A stretch of DNA of 64,000 bases, from the NCBI GenBank assembly GCA_018287875.1, contig JAGVVL010000022.1, positions 1,054,001 to 1,118,000 on the forward strand, read 5' to 3'. The notes below the pieces were generated by a model that searched no databases, was not told where the DNA came from, and saw only the letters and a program-made list of their open reading frames with translations. Positions within the stretch are counted from its first letter, which is position 1. Each line of letters begins with the position of its first letter. The stretch is from Nigrospora sphaerica. Taxonomy: Eukaryota > Ascomycota > Sordariomycetes > Amphisphaeriales > Apiosporaceae. A program made the position numbers and the translations under genes. This document shows, piece by piece, positions 10,601 through 19,144 of the stretch.

Positions 10601-11399
10601 TACAGCTTTGTAGACCTAGTTCGATAATGCCGGCGAAAGCTTTTAGCTTACTTTCCGGTATGGAGTATCGATACTGCGTCGTCGATATCCGATAGTTCCT
10701 CGGAATTGAGATTCGGATCGTCTCGTGGTCCGCCCCTGTCTGGAGTTTAGGATCTACCTCCGCCATAGCGAAAGGGATGTTAGAGAATGTTAGATCGATA
10801 GTATGTCCCGCTATGCGTGTCGGGACTCCTATCTCTCCTATATAGCTAAGTCCATTCGCGACGGCCCAGTCGTGGATCTCGAGTCCTGCATTTTGGGTTC
10901 GTCGGATGCCCGGATCCCAGGCGCTGTACCATGCGTTAAAGTCCCCCGCGACCACGCAATTAGGTGGCGGTTGCATGGCTAAGAGGAGTCGTGTCGCCTG
11001 GCTAAGAGGCTCATTTGGGGGTCTGTATACGTTAATAAAGGTGAAGTGGTCGATCTCGAGCCATAGGAGGTCTCTAGTCTGCCATGGCCGCTTTTGTCTC
11101 GTCTTTAGCCTGCTGTCTTTCCGGGTATAGGTCATAACCCGGGGCTGATTTGTGATGCTGTCCCAGTGGTCGACCGGGACGTAAGCACTGTAGCCTGGGT
11201 GCGAGTTGAATCTGTTCCTGCCGTCGTTCATAACGGATGGCTCCTGTACGAGGATCACATCGATGTGGTCCTCCCAGCATTGCTGCAGTAGCGCCGTGTG
11301 TGCCGGCGGCGATTTTCCTACGTTAGCCTGCACTACCTGTAGGACTTGTCGCCCTAGCCTAGTGCGTGTCGTGTGCGTCCGATTGTTTGCCCTATTCAT
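7617..11399 (-). CDS. LINE family A ORF2: endonuclease, reverse transcriptase, RNase H
   Basis: Intact, 1260 residues from the ATG at 11399; an upstream GTG at 11408 is in frame but less likely. It nicks target DNA and copies the element RNA from the nick. The APE-type endonuclease (residues 20-240) keeps QANVGK, VQEP, GDFN (near 151), DLTFSN and ADH (Ser of the usual SDH is Ala). The reverse transcriptase follows with SWRPIALLS, LDVKGAFD, GLPQGSPTSP and YADD near 666. RNase H has FSDGS near 973, FDGEAAGAW, CLDNTSV and EEADRLAKEG, all four acidic residues present. A CCHC-like motif (CACRM...HLVYC) lies near residue 1190. The ATG overlaps the ORF1 stop by 8 bases (ATGAATAG, 11399-11392), which suggests stop-restart translation. 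Confidence 0.93.
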   Translation of the reverse strand: MNRANNRTHTTRTRLGRQVLQVVQANVGKSPPAHTALLQQCWEDHIDVILVQEPSVMNDGRNRFNSHPGYSAYVPVDHWDSITNQPRVMTYTRKDSRLKTRQKRPWQTRDLLWLEIDHFTFINVYRPPNEPLSQATRLLLAMQPPPNCVVAGDFNAWYSAWDPGIRRTQNAGLEIHDWAVANGLSYIGEIGVPTRIAGHTIDLTFSNIPFAMAEVDPKLQTGADHETIRISIPRNYRISTTQYRYSIPESKLKAFAGIIELGLQSCTPLPPTPTTDQLDLQASEILSLLRRALETVGKHPAKDGRDAPWWTDTCREARDAFRRARRHCQGDWRHLEERKHFLAVVRQEKRRYWRQRIDSIQSDEDLYKAVQWHKLQPAIPSPPLVIGDKTIEDTEEAHALRKALLERFTDAEDLEGDPLEIPTIPRRALPWDTHISREELTAATIAVKSTSPGVDGISVRLLKACWHAVQEPIRSLFQACLRIGHHPRPFRIAEVVMLRKPNKKDLSNPRSWRPIALLSCLGKGLERLVARRIANTALLYKVVSPQQAGALPTRAASDLLVCLTHEIEHSLETRRTASILTLDVKGAFDATLKKRLMLRMRQQGWATPLVKFVGSFMEERQVQIRLEDVTTAPQTIQCGLPQGSPTSPILFLLYIADILLEDTRHRFGYADDICFYRESKSLQENARQLSNDLNDVLNWGRENKVAIDPEKSDLLHFTCGMNPEGLPSVSARDHGLTVHASEKPVRWLGVWFDPKLRFTKHVKRKAAQARNAVRHLRSLANTQRGPPPRALRKAIFTCILPILTYGAEAWYGGRTKTRKIVIRERKTEVATRQEAHMDEIDRVLREAIRSVLPVWRTTPTATLHRDAGVPTARVALEAAFYRFGLRLQSVDKDHMLTARTALRPYPPGRCYGSLQPARTRLQRAARLLPGFPRPQYLPRRYTPEQEPQKDKKTAAMDFAAWQSNLPDTHLVVFSDGSKGPNEAVGWGFAIYRNGRKIHQDKGRLGLAEVFDGEAAGAWQGLRQAYRVDPGATIHVCLDNTSVIRGLTGNAPKSSQEAFLAFQELATIADVHVRWVPGHEGIQGNEEADRLAKEGASLLTSFPSQATYAGVKRLRKTIVEDQFAKWWEEASQGCKRYRKLGFTKATLKTPKELDLPRQTLHNFLALRSGHGDFDWYHKKFGHGRYDRCACRMLRTPEHLVYCRKTRRHRARWPKFDPEPETLQEYWRRLIHSPEQFQLFVSLTKYYEDICPSSTSSRGNST

Positions 11400-13029
11400 A
11401 GTCGACACTAGCTATGCTGTCGAGCACGCGGTAGTTTATGCGTGGCATGTTCCGTTGGCTGCGCTTCGTCCTGTTCTCCTGGGTGGGCTGAGGCCGTCTT
11501 CCTGGGGTTTCCATGGCCGCGTGAGTCGGGTTTTCTGTGGCTACATCGACGATGTGCCTGTCGGCATTAGGTGCGTCTAGTGTCGGGCTGGCTTCTTCTT
11601 GTGTGTTGCCTCCTTGGCTTGTTCCTTGCAGTTGGGCTGTCTTGTAGAGCAAGCTACCGGTCTGGCGGATCTTGGCGAGCTCATTTCGTGTAAGGCGTAC
11701 TAACTTGCCCTTCTTCACTACTGGCTTCGCTGGGCAGTTTTCGTGGCTCGCTGGAGCGGGCCCGTAGCAGTTCGCACACCGTGGGCGTTCCTGGCACGGC
11801 TGTGGGTGGTTATGACCTGCCGGGAGCCGGGCGCTGCAGTTCTCGCATCTACTAGTTCGCGTGCACACTCGGCTCGGGTGATATCCTTGGCATCCCGGGT
11901 TGTGTCGGCTGGGAGGCGTGCGCTTCTCGATTAGCCGGGCGGGCCCGCTCGTAGCGAAGAGCCGAAACGGACGGACTTTCTGTAGGAACGAGACAATACA
12001 TGATCTCTTGTTCGTCCCCGGTATCGGTTCCTGTCGCGACCAGCGCACGCTAACTGGTTCGATGCCGGTTTGCGCAATGACTTCATCTCGTAGGAGTGTG
12101 TCGGTCTCGAATGTCTCGCCGAAGATGTTCGGGAGGCGCGTCGGGCAGCCGGGGACCACGTAGTTAACCCACGTGATCGGGACCTCGACTGCGTTAGCTC
12201 GGAGGCTTCGCGCTAGTTCTTCCTTTCTTCGGAGAAGTATCTCTCTTGTTTCCTTGTTTCTTGGACGGACGGCGACGCCTGTAGCTGTATGGTAGACGTC
12301 TGGGACGTCAACCAGAGATAGGTCGAGGGTCTTGCATACGGCCTGTCGTAGAGCAAAGTTGTATTGGGCATGTGCCCAGTTTCGATGTTCCTCTGGGATC
12401 CTCACGAGAACCCGGAGGTCCTCTCGTTGATTCGCTTGCTGGGTCCGCTTGTTTGCACTGTCTTGGGGCTGTGGCTTCTGTCCCGCTCCGGCAATGTCGG
12501 CCCAGGTGCGCGTGTGGGCCCCGAGGGGCCCCGCACGGGTCGGGCCGCCCTCCGGTAAGAGGCGCTCGTTCGGGCGGGGGTAAGTCGTGTCCCCGATCTT
12601 GGCCTGTAGGAAAGCTGTGAAGCCTTTCGTGATCTCCGCGGCTAATTCCTTGTCTTCGTCGCGGTATTCTTCGATAATGCTGTCTAGGGCGCGGGCGATC
12701 TTCGTGAGCACCGATCGTCGGGTGTTGTGTTGCTTGTCCATATCGCCCAGGATCGGGGCCAGTGCGTCCGAGGCCGGATGGTGTGCTTGCGCTGTAGTCT
12801 GCAGCGCGGCTCCTTCCGGCGTCGAAGCTTCTCGAGTGTCGTCAACCTTCCTTCGGTTTCGCAGTGGACCGTTCGCAGGGGCCTCATTCTGCCCCGTTCG
12901 CTTCCTCTTGTGAGTATAAGTGGGGGGAGCTTCTTCAAGGTGGTCGGGAGGATCGTTTCCCGTCATCACCTCATCGGTGATGTCCTCACAAGGAGGTGAA
13001 GCCATCACGATGATGGTCCCAGAGTCCAT
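11392..13029 (-). CDS. LINE family A ORF1: gag-like RNA-binding protein
   Basis: Intact, 545 residues, starting MDSGTIIVMASPP at 13029. ORF1 proteins of Tad/I elements bind the element RNA and form the ribonucleoprotein. The N-terminal third is polar and low-complexity, with a basic THKRKRTGQ stretch that could act in nuclear entry. A helical part follows (residues about 95-140), then an RRM-like core (about 205-350) and three Cys/His knuckle-like units between residues 374 and 438 (CQGYHPSRVC, CENC...HPQPC, CANC...HENC). The C-terminal tail is polar. The TAG stop lies inside the ORF2 start overlap. Confidence 0.92.
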   Translation of the reverse strand: MDSGTIIVMASPPCEDITDEVMTGNDPPDHLEEAPPTYTHKRKRTGQNEAPANGPLRNRRKVDDTREASTPEGAALQTTAQAHHPASDALAPILGDMDKQHNTRRSVLTKIARALDSIIEEYRDEDKELAAEITKGFTAFLQAKIGDTTYPRPNERLLPEGGPTRAGPLGAHTRTWADIAGAGQKPQPQDSANKRTQQANQREDLRVLVRIPEEHRNWAHAQYNFALRQAVCKTLDLSLVDVPDVYHTATGVAVRPRNKETREILLRRKEELARSLRANAVEVPITWVNYVVPGCPTRLPNIFGETFETDTLLRDEVIAQTGIEPVSVRWSRQEPIPGTNKRSCIVSFLQKVRPFRLFATSGPARLIEKRTPPSRHNPGCQGYHPSRVCTRTSRCENCSARLPAGHNHPQPCQERPRCANCYGPAPASHENCPAKPVVKKGKLVRLTRNELAKIRQTGSLLYKTAQLQGTSQGGNTQEEASPTLDAPNADRHIVDVATENPTHAAMETPGRRPQPTQENRTKRSQRNMPRINYRVLDSIASVDYE

Positions 13030-13095
13030 CTGGCCTCTGGGTTGGCGTTGAGGCGCCGTTGGGGGGTTGTTAAGGATTTGGCAGTAAATAGCGGG

Positions 13096-13118
13096 CTGGC
13101 ACTAACAGTGAGTGCCAG
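13096..13118 (-). promoter_or_regulatory. Hairpin in the family A 5' UTR
   Basis: CTGGCACT and AGTGCCAG can pair as an 8-bp stem with a 7-base loop, about 70 bases before the ORF1 start. The other 5' copies (7353-7375 and 63191-63213) keep a shorter stem with changes that are mostly wobble pairs. Its role is unknown; 5' RNA structure may matter for translation or for reverse-transcriptase template choice. Confidence 0.5.
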
Positions 13119-13437
13119 AAAAGAATAAATAAGAAGGAAGGTGATTACTCCCATCTATGGGTGAGATAGATGCTTAGATTGATCACTGAGGTAATGACTG
13201 TCTGTTAGGAAATCCTTCTGACTTATATACCAAGTCATTCCCTCACTGGTATCCTTGGATCATTGGCTCGACGATTCGATCCATCGATCCTTCCTGGATC
13301 ATGCAGTCTTGGCCATGATCCGTCACGTGACCTCTGGTCCTTTCTTTCCCGAGTAGGAAGGTGTCGCGCCGTGAGGCCATTCCCAAGGTCGACAACCTAT
13401 TAGTGGGATCACGTGAGAAGCTCCACAGGAGTCTTGG

Positions 13438-13552
13438 CAAGCTTCAAGTATATAGTCTGCCATGTCTGGCATCTTTCCTTGCGTTGGTTTCCTTTAATGA
13501 ACAACCTTGAAGTCCGTTTCTATCCTGCCAGTACCGCTGTGGTGCGACAGAA
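13438..13552 (+). repeat. Dispersed ~115-bp duplicate of 59142-59252
   Basis: Both copies run from CAAGCTT through TATATAGTCTGCCATGTCTGG to CGCTGTGG(T/C)GCGACA with only a handful of differences, then diverge completely. It holds the first ~20 codons of the PAN-like ORF at 59197. Confidence 0.85.
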
Positions 13553-14518
13553 GGCTCACTTTGCGTAGGGAATGTTTCCTTGCCTGAGGAAGTGTCTTCA
13601 TCTTTGTTCCCTTCCTGTCGATTGTGCCTTTGTGGCTGGAGAGGTCTATCGGTGGCTGGTGCGATGCTCAGCCACTTTTCTTGGCTTGGACTTCTTGGGG
13701 TCGTAACACAACTGAGCACGTGGTAATCTGACATATAGTCTATTAAGCCTCTAGTGAAGTTGCACGCTTTAATTTGCGTACGCTAGACCTTGTAAGACTC
13801 TAACGCAAGCGTTTAGTGGCTGTCATAGGTTGCTAATAAGTCGACCTGAGCTTGCCGCCTACGCACGCGTAGCTCGACAGCATGTCGCCAGCAGGGAAGA
13901 TGAGCGGAGATACAATTGTAATAGAGAGCTCACCAATCTGGCCAGTGGGCCCATGAACAGGTCACCTGAGCTGCGGCAGAACCCCGGCTGTGAGCCACCG
14001 ATTTAGCACCAGTGCAACGGTAACGCAAGACGTGAAAATTTGGATTCAGCAAGAACCAGTCCTGCAGCCGCCTTGAAATAAGCTGATTGCTATCGTATAC
14101 CTGACGTTGACCATGTGATCGCTGTGATCCTTACACTCAGGCGCCGAGAGCGCACTGCCCCTAAGCGCTTGAGTATTTAATGACAGCCCAATAGGAGACG
14201 CTATCTATGGCCCACAAGCCAGATCCTAAGTAATTTAACTCTCGTAACACGGGTTTTCGAGCAGAAATCCCGTCCGCAAGAACGGAAGGCCCGGCCCCAC
14301 TTTAACAACACCGTCATCCGGCAATTCTGTCGGCAATTACGATGAGACACGCGACACTTTTACAGGACCTCGAGACCGGATATAATTCTACAAATGAATC
14401 CTACATCCCCGGCTGATAGAATATCGACATTTCTTTTTTTTCTCACGCGGCATCTAGGGCCTCCTTCTTCTTGCTACCCTTTTCCGTTAAAACAAACCTC
14501 TGAGAATTAGCTTGCCAC

Positions 14519-14606
14519 CCGCATTACATCTCAGCCTCTTCCTACCCCAGACTGCAGTCCATCCGCATTACATCTCAGCCTTTTCCTATCCTAGACTGCA
14601 GTCCAT
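14519..14606 (+). repeat. Direct tandem duplication of 44 bp in the 5' leader of the oxygenase gene
   Basis: Two units, 14519-14562 and 14563-14606, both starting CCGCATTACATCTCAGCC and ending ACTGCAGTCCAT, differ at three sites, all T for C. The second unit ends 7 bases before the ATG at 14614, so it lies in the leader or core promoter. Confidence 0.9.
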
Positions 14607-14613
14607 CTTCACT

Positions 14614-15603
14614 ATGAAACCCGTCTCCTTCTCACAGGATGGGTATCATTGGAGGGCTAAAGCTATCGAGTCCCTGGACCCGGAAACCGATTACGAAGCC
14701 ATCTGGCGTATTATGACCAGCTACCAAGCCAACGACTTTGTTAACAATCTGATATACACTCTCTCCTTTCCGAATCTCATCGTCACTCCTCAGGGGGGCG
14801 AAGTGATCTGGCGCGACGACGGTGGCAGGATAGTCAAGCGGGCGGCCGACCGAGTCGAAAAAACGGAGCACTACAACATGACTTGGTGGAACTACGGGCC
14901 AAGTGACGAACGTTGCCGGGAGGCCGTTGAGCGTATCAACCAGCTCCATGCACGCATGGCCCACCAATATCCCGGGCGCTTCGCCCATAATGAGGACTAC
15001 GTCTACACGCTCTGCCTCGCCACTACGTACTCCCACCGGTTTTTCCAACAGCTTGGGCTGCCGGGCTTCACGCACAATGAGAAGATCGCGGCGCACCACT
15101 TTTGGCGCGATATGGCGCCGCTGTTCGTTGTTGAGGGCCAGGGTCCGGTCACGGACTTCCCAGTCGACTTCGCGGGCTGCCTAGCCTTCTGTGAGGAGTA
15201 CGATGCGCGGCCGTGGGCGCCCGACGAGCGCTCCCGAAGCATCACCCTCGCCATCTGGCACTTCTTCTCCTACCGTTACTTCCCCCCTGGTTTGCGCTGG
15301 CTCGGCCTTGCCGTCCCTCGCACCCTGTCCCTCCCCGATACCCTGCGTAACTTCGGTTTCGCGCCCCCACACCCGTTTGTCGCCGCCCTTGTTCTCGGCC
15401 TGATGAAGATCTTCTTCTTTGTCGCCTTCGTCCTGCTGCCAGACCCTAAGATCCCGTTCATAGAGAGGCTAGATAGCCTGTCAGAGTTCGAGAGCCGCAG
15501 CCGGAAGGATAAGATTACGGCTTTGGATAAGGGGTTCGCAAAGTTCCATAAACAGAACGTCAGTGTTATGACTTGTCCGTTTGCTAGTGTAAAAATGGAA
15601 TAG
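14614..15603 (+). CDS. MpaB-like oxygenase (DUF2236 family)
   Basis: 329 residues, no intron needed. I chose the ATG at 14614 (MKPVSFSQDG), because the open frame upstream of it crosses the 44-bp tandem repeat and has no earlier ATG. The pattern YEAIWRIMTSYQ, HEDYVYTL-like HNEDYVYTLCL, FTHNEKIAAHHFWRDM and the WHFFSYRYFP region fits the MpaB/rubber-oxygenase-like superfamily. MpaB is an ER-bound oxygenase that cleaves a farnesyl chain in mycophenolic acid synthesis; many relatives have unknown substrates, and I infer only a haem-type oxygenase. A hydrophobic segment near residues 255-275 (AALVLGLMKIFFF) could hold it to the membrane. Such genes often lie in natural-product clusters; a PKS relic is 9 kb away, but LINEs separate them. 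Confidence 0.72.
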   Translation: MKPVSFSQDGYHWRAKAIESLDPETDYEAIWRIMTSYQANDFVNNLIYTLSFPNLIVTPQGGEVIWRDDGGRIVKRAADRVEKTEHYNMTWWNYGPSDERCREAVERINQLHARMAHQYPGRFAHNEDYVYTLCLATTYSHRFFQQLGLPGFTHNEKIAAHHFWRDMAPLFVVEGQGPVTDFPVDFAGCLAFCEEYDARPWAPDERSRSITLAIWHFFSYRYFPPGLRWLGLAVPRTLSLPDTLRNFGFAPPHPFVAALVLGLMKIFFFVAFVLLPDPKIPFIERLDSLSEFESRSRKDKITALDKGFAKFHKQNVSVMTCPFASVKME

Positions 15604-15953
15604 GCAAATGCGAGACGAGTATTATAGAAGAACTAGTTACGAACTTTTGTGTAAATCTCATATTAGGTATATATAGCGTTCCTAGTTATCTATACTACTA
15701 TTGTAATAGTATAAGGCTATTCCTAATTCTTATATACGCATACTAGATCATCCTTAGCTTAGATATATTTATTTATTATTCTTACACCTTGCGACCTTTC
15801 TAGGCCATGAGGGCCCCCTACGTGTCTAAGCCCAGGAAAACCGTTCCGGGCTGCCGTCCGGTCGGGTGAAAAACCTGGGTTCCTCTGCGTCGCTCCGCTC
15901 CTGTCTGCTCTTTTGACCTGCCATACCGAGATCGGGCTCAGCGTGCCCGCTTC

Positions 15954-18900
15954 CTAGCTGATAAGCTGATTTGCCAGCTGGAACATGCCAAGTCTGGCTG
16001 AGCGGAGTAGCCATCTCGCGATAATTCCCGCCTTCCCTGGTGTATCGAGCATCCTGTCCGTGTCGATTGGTTCTCCCAGAGCCTGGATTAGGTGTGCTCG
16101 TCTTCCGCTCTCCCTTGAGCAGAAAACAAGGATATATCGGACTGTCTTCCTGCCTTGCCCGCAGTCGCACCATGGGCTGTTAAAGCCTGGAACCCTGCGC
16201 TTAAAGAGGAAGTCTCTCAGTCCAATATTGCCAGTCCTCGCTTGGACGAGGATGGAGCTCTCCGCCTTGTGGAGTCCCTTATGGAGCTTGAGGATGTGCT
16301 TGTCTGGCGGCATCTTAGTTGCTGCCGGGGCTCGCGCTGTTCGGTTTTTCCGTATCTGCTGCCATCTCAGGTGCCAGTCTCTCTCTTCGGCCTTGCATGC
16401 CGAGCCTCCAGCTAACCACTTGTCTGGCCATCCCTTACGGTCAGGAACGTCGGTGCCTTTCGGTCTGCGCTGGCGGGTCGGTCTCGTTAGGATCCATCTG
16501 GCTGCGCTGTCGCATCTGGCTTGGATAAGTGATGCGATGCGTGGCTGTTGGAGCCTCTCTTCTTCCGACGCCGCCACTCTCTTGTTAAGCCATATGTCTA
16601 GAGGTGGCACGTAGGCTTCCGTTTCTAGCATCTCGGTTGCTGTCGCTTTGAAGGCCCCTGTGACCTTACGGAGACACTCAGTCTGGATGTCGCTAAGCGT
16701 TTTAGCCCTGTTCTTCGATATATGCCGGTGCCATTGCGAGGCTCCGTAGCCTATAGCCGACCTCACGACCGCAGTGTAGACCTGGCGGGCCCGCTGGAAG
16801 GACGCGCCCCATGTCGAGGCTGCTATGCGGTCTAGGGCGTAGACCTGCGTGGTCATCTTTTTAGAGATCGATTGGATGTGGGTGTCCCAGCGGAGGCGTC
16901 TATCCACATGGATCCCGAGGACGCGGCAGGATTCTTCTGGCTCGATTTCGTGACCTTCTATGGCGATCTTGACGTCTGGTCCTTTCCTTTTCCGGGAGAA
17001 GTGAACTAGGTGGTATTTCTGTACTGCGAAGGTCATGCCGTGGCTAACAGCCCATTCTTTGCAGATCCTGTGAGCGGCTTCCAGCCGCTCGCAGGTCTGC
17101 TCTGGGTCGAGTCCGAAGCCGACAAGGTTAGTGTCGTCGGCGAAGGCGATAGTGGCTATCCCGGGGATGGAATGGAGGGCCTTATAGAGGCCGGCTGTGT
17201 AGAGGCAGAAGAGGATAGGCGATAAGGGCGAGCCCTGCGGGACGCCTGCCGGGACCGGGATCTCGTCCGATTCCTGGCCGTCGAAGAGCAATGTGGTGGA
17301 TCGGTTAGAAAGGAGGCTGCGTATCCAATTAATGGTCCATATAGGTACTCGGAGCGCTCGTAGGTTGCCGAGGAGTCTGTCGTGGTTAACAGAGTCGAAA
17401 GCACCCGAGATATCTAGCGAGAGGAGGGTCGCAGCGCCTCCATGCTTCCAGGCTGTGCGGACTAGGTCTGTTAGCAGCCGTAGTGCTGTCTCCGTGGAGC
17501 GACCCTTCCGGTTTCCCATCTGTTCATCTGGGAGGAGTTGGATCTCTTCGGCAAAGCTGGCTAGGCGTAGTGCTAACAGGCTCTCTATCACCTTCCCCAT
17601 GGTGTTAAGCAGGGCTATGGGTCTCCATCCGCCGGCTTTGTGGTACTCGTTTGGTTGTTTTCCTGGTTTCCGGAGGATAACTGTCACCGCTTTACGGAAC
17701 GCTGTTGGGTAGTATCCTATGCGCCAGCATGCCTCTGCTAAGGAAGCTAGGGCACGGAAAAGGGGTTTTCCTAGTCGTCTAAGGAATCCGTTAGGAAACT
17801 GGTCTGGTCCGGGTGCCTTCCACTGGCCCGCTTTAGTAAGGACTTCTTGCACTTGTTCCGCTGTCACCTTCCGGTCCATGTTGAGAGGCGGTGCAAGCCG
17901 GCGCGTTATTCGAAACCCGTTTTCTACGGCCTTAGGAAGGGGATAAAACCTCTCCCGAAAGGCCTCTGTTTTCTCTTTATGGGTCGTTGCTTCGCCGCGT
18001 AGAGTATGAAGCGTAGGGACGGCAGGTGGTAGCGGCGGCGCGGCTCCTTCGGTTCTAGCCCATCTTGCGATTATCCATACTCCGGCTGGCTGGCTAGAAG
18101 CCTCATGGAGCATGGTTCTCCATGTCGCTGTCTTTGCTGTACGGATCGCCTTCTTGTTTATGAGGGATGCTTGCCGGAGGGCTCGCCAGACTGCGTCTGT
18201 CCTGTCGGAGAGCCATATCCGCTGGGCTTTTCTCTCTTTCTCTCTAGCCTCTTTTGTTTCGTGGTTCCACCAGGTCTTGCCTCTCCCCTTAGGGTGGCGA
18301 AGGGGAGCAACTAGATCGGCTATCCTAGTCAGTTCCTTAGTTAATGTTTCGGTGTATCTGTTAATATCCTCTAGTGTCTCAAGTGTCTCAGGCTGTGGTA
18401 AGTGTGTCGCTTCGGCCTTCGCTTGGTCATAGTCGGCTGTATTCCAGCTGCGTTGTGGCTTATTCTGGGGGTCGTTTCGATATCCAGCTACGCGTATCAC
18501 CTGTGGGAGGTGATCAGAGCCAGCATACGGGACGTATCCGTCATAGGCGACTCGGAGGTCCTCCGTGGCCCAAGCTAGGTCGATTGTAGATTCTGCACAC
18601 CCTCTTCGAGTCTATGTCGGCACGCCGGGGGGGTGATTAGCTGGAGTCTCCAGTGCTCTGCTAGCTGGAGCAGCTTATCGGCTGCCTTGTGGGGTCGGAC
18701 GTTATATCCTCCCCAGACGGGGTGGTGGACGTTAAAGTCGCCTATAAGGACTGTTCGTCCTGGCTGGGGGCCAGTAGGGAGGGCTTCGATAGCTGGCAGG
18801 TTTGATCTGCTAATAAACCCAGGAGGAGGTGAGTATACGCAGATAACGGTTATGGGACCGTCTAGCAGCTGGATCGTGACATGGCACCTGTCTGGCTGCG

Positions 18901-19144
18901 CCTCATAGGTCCACTGTGCTGGGGGGAACTTCTCGTTAATGTAGATGCATGCTCTACCTCCCTCTGTAGCGTATAGGAGGTAATACGGAGAGGATCTTGG
19001 GCAGTAGGTGGTCGGCATGTGTGGGTTTCGCCAGGGCTCTTGGATGGCTAGGATGTCGTACTCTTCGGAAATAGCATCGACTGCCGGAATTTATGCTTTC
19101 TTGCTTTTCTGCGTGTTCCAGTGTAGGATCCTTAGTGCTTTCAT
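15954..19144 (-). pseudogene. LINE family C ORF2 (endonuclease and reverse transcriptase), disabled copy
   Basis: The ATG at 19144 overlaps the ORF1 stop by 4 bases. The reading is broken by TAA at 19093-19091 (a Gln codon, CAG, in the other copies), by a one-base loss in a G-run at 18627-18633 and by TAG at 18614-18612 in place of Trp. The last 848 residues are open: RT blocks WRPIALLNT, LDISGAFDSV, GVPQGSPLSP and FADDTN are present. There is no RNase H domain. The C-terminal CCHC motif has Tyr where copy 2 has His (TVRYILVFC against TVRHILVFC). The Gln-to-stop, Trp-to-stop and His-to-Tyr changes all fit C-to-T mutation on one strand or the other, as in mild RIP or deamination. Confidence 0.88.

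Larger units (their letters stand above)
7403..13156 (-). mobile_element. LINE family A, full-length copy with open ORF1 and ORF2
   Basis: A complete Tad1/I-like element on the minus strand: 5' UTR (about 13144-13030), ORF1, overlapping ORF2, 3' UTR (7616-7434) and an AAG tail (about 7433-7413). The 12-base string TTACTCCCATCT occurs on both sides, at 7403-7414 and 13145-13156, and is best read as the target site duplication (two bases are shared with the tail). The copy at 62255-63237 lacks this string at its 5' end, which supports it being target and not element. Both ORFs are free of stops, so this copy may be recent and capable of movement. Confidence 0.88.
13157..14613. other. Intergenic with a block copied at 59.1 kb
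   Basis: No supported complete gene. Bases 13438-13552 match 59142-59252 closely, including the start of the PAN-like ORF (ATG near 13498, MNNLEVRFYPAS), but here the frame stops after about 23 codons. The rest shows no coding frame and is moderately AT-rich towards the oxygenase gene. Confidence 0.5.

Noticed and set aside
7403..13156. LTR retrotransposon
   Set aside because: No long terminal repeats, integrase or protease; the APE endonuclease, RT motifs and simple-repeat tail define a LINE.
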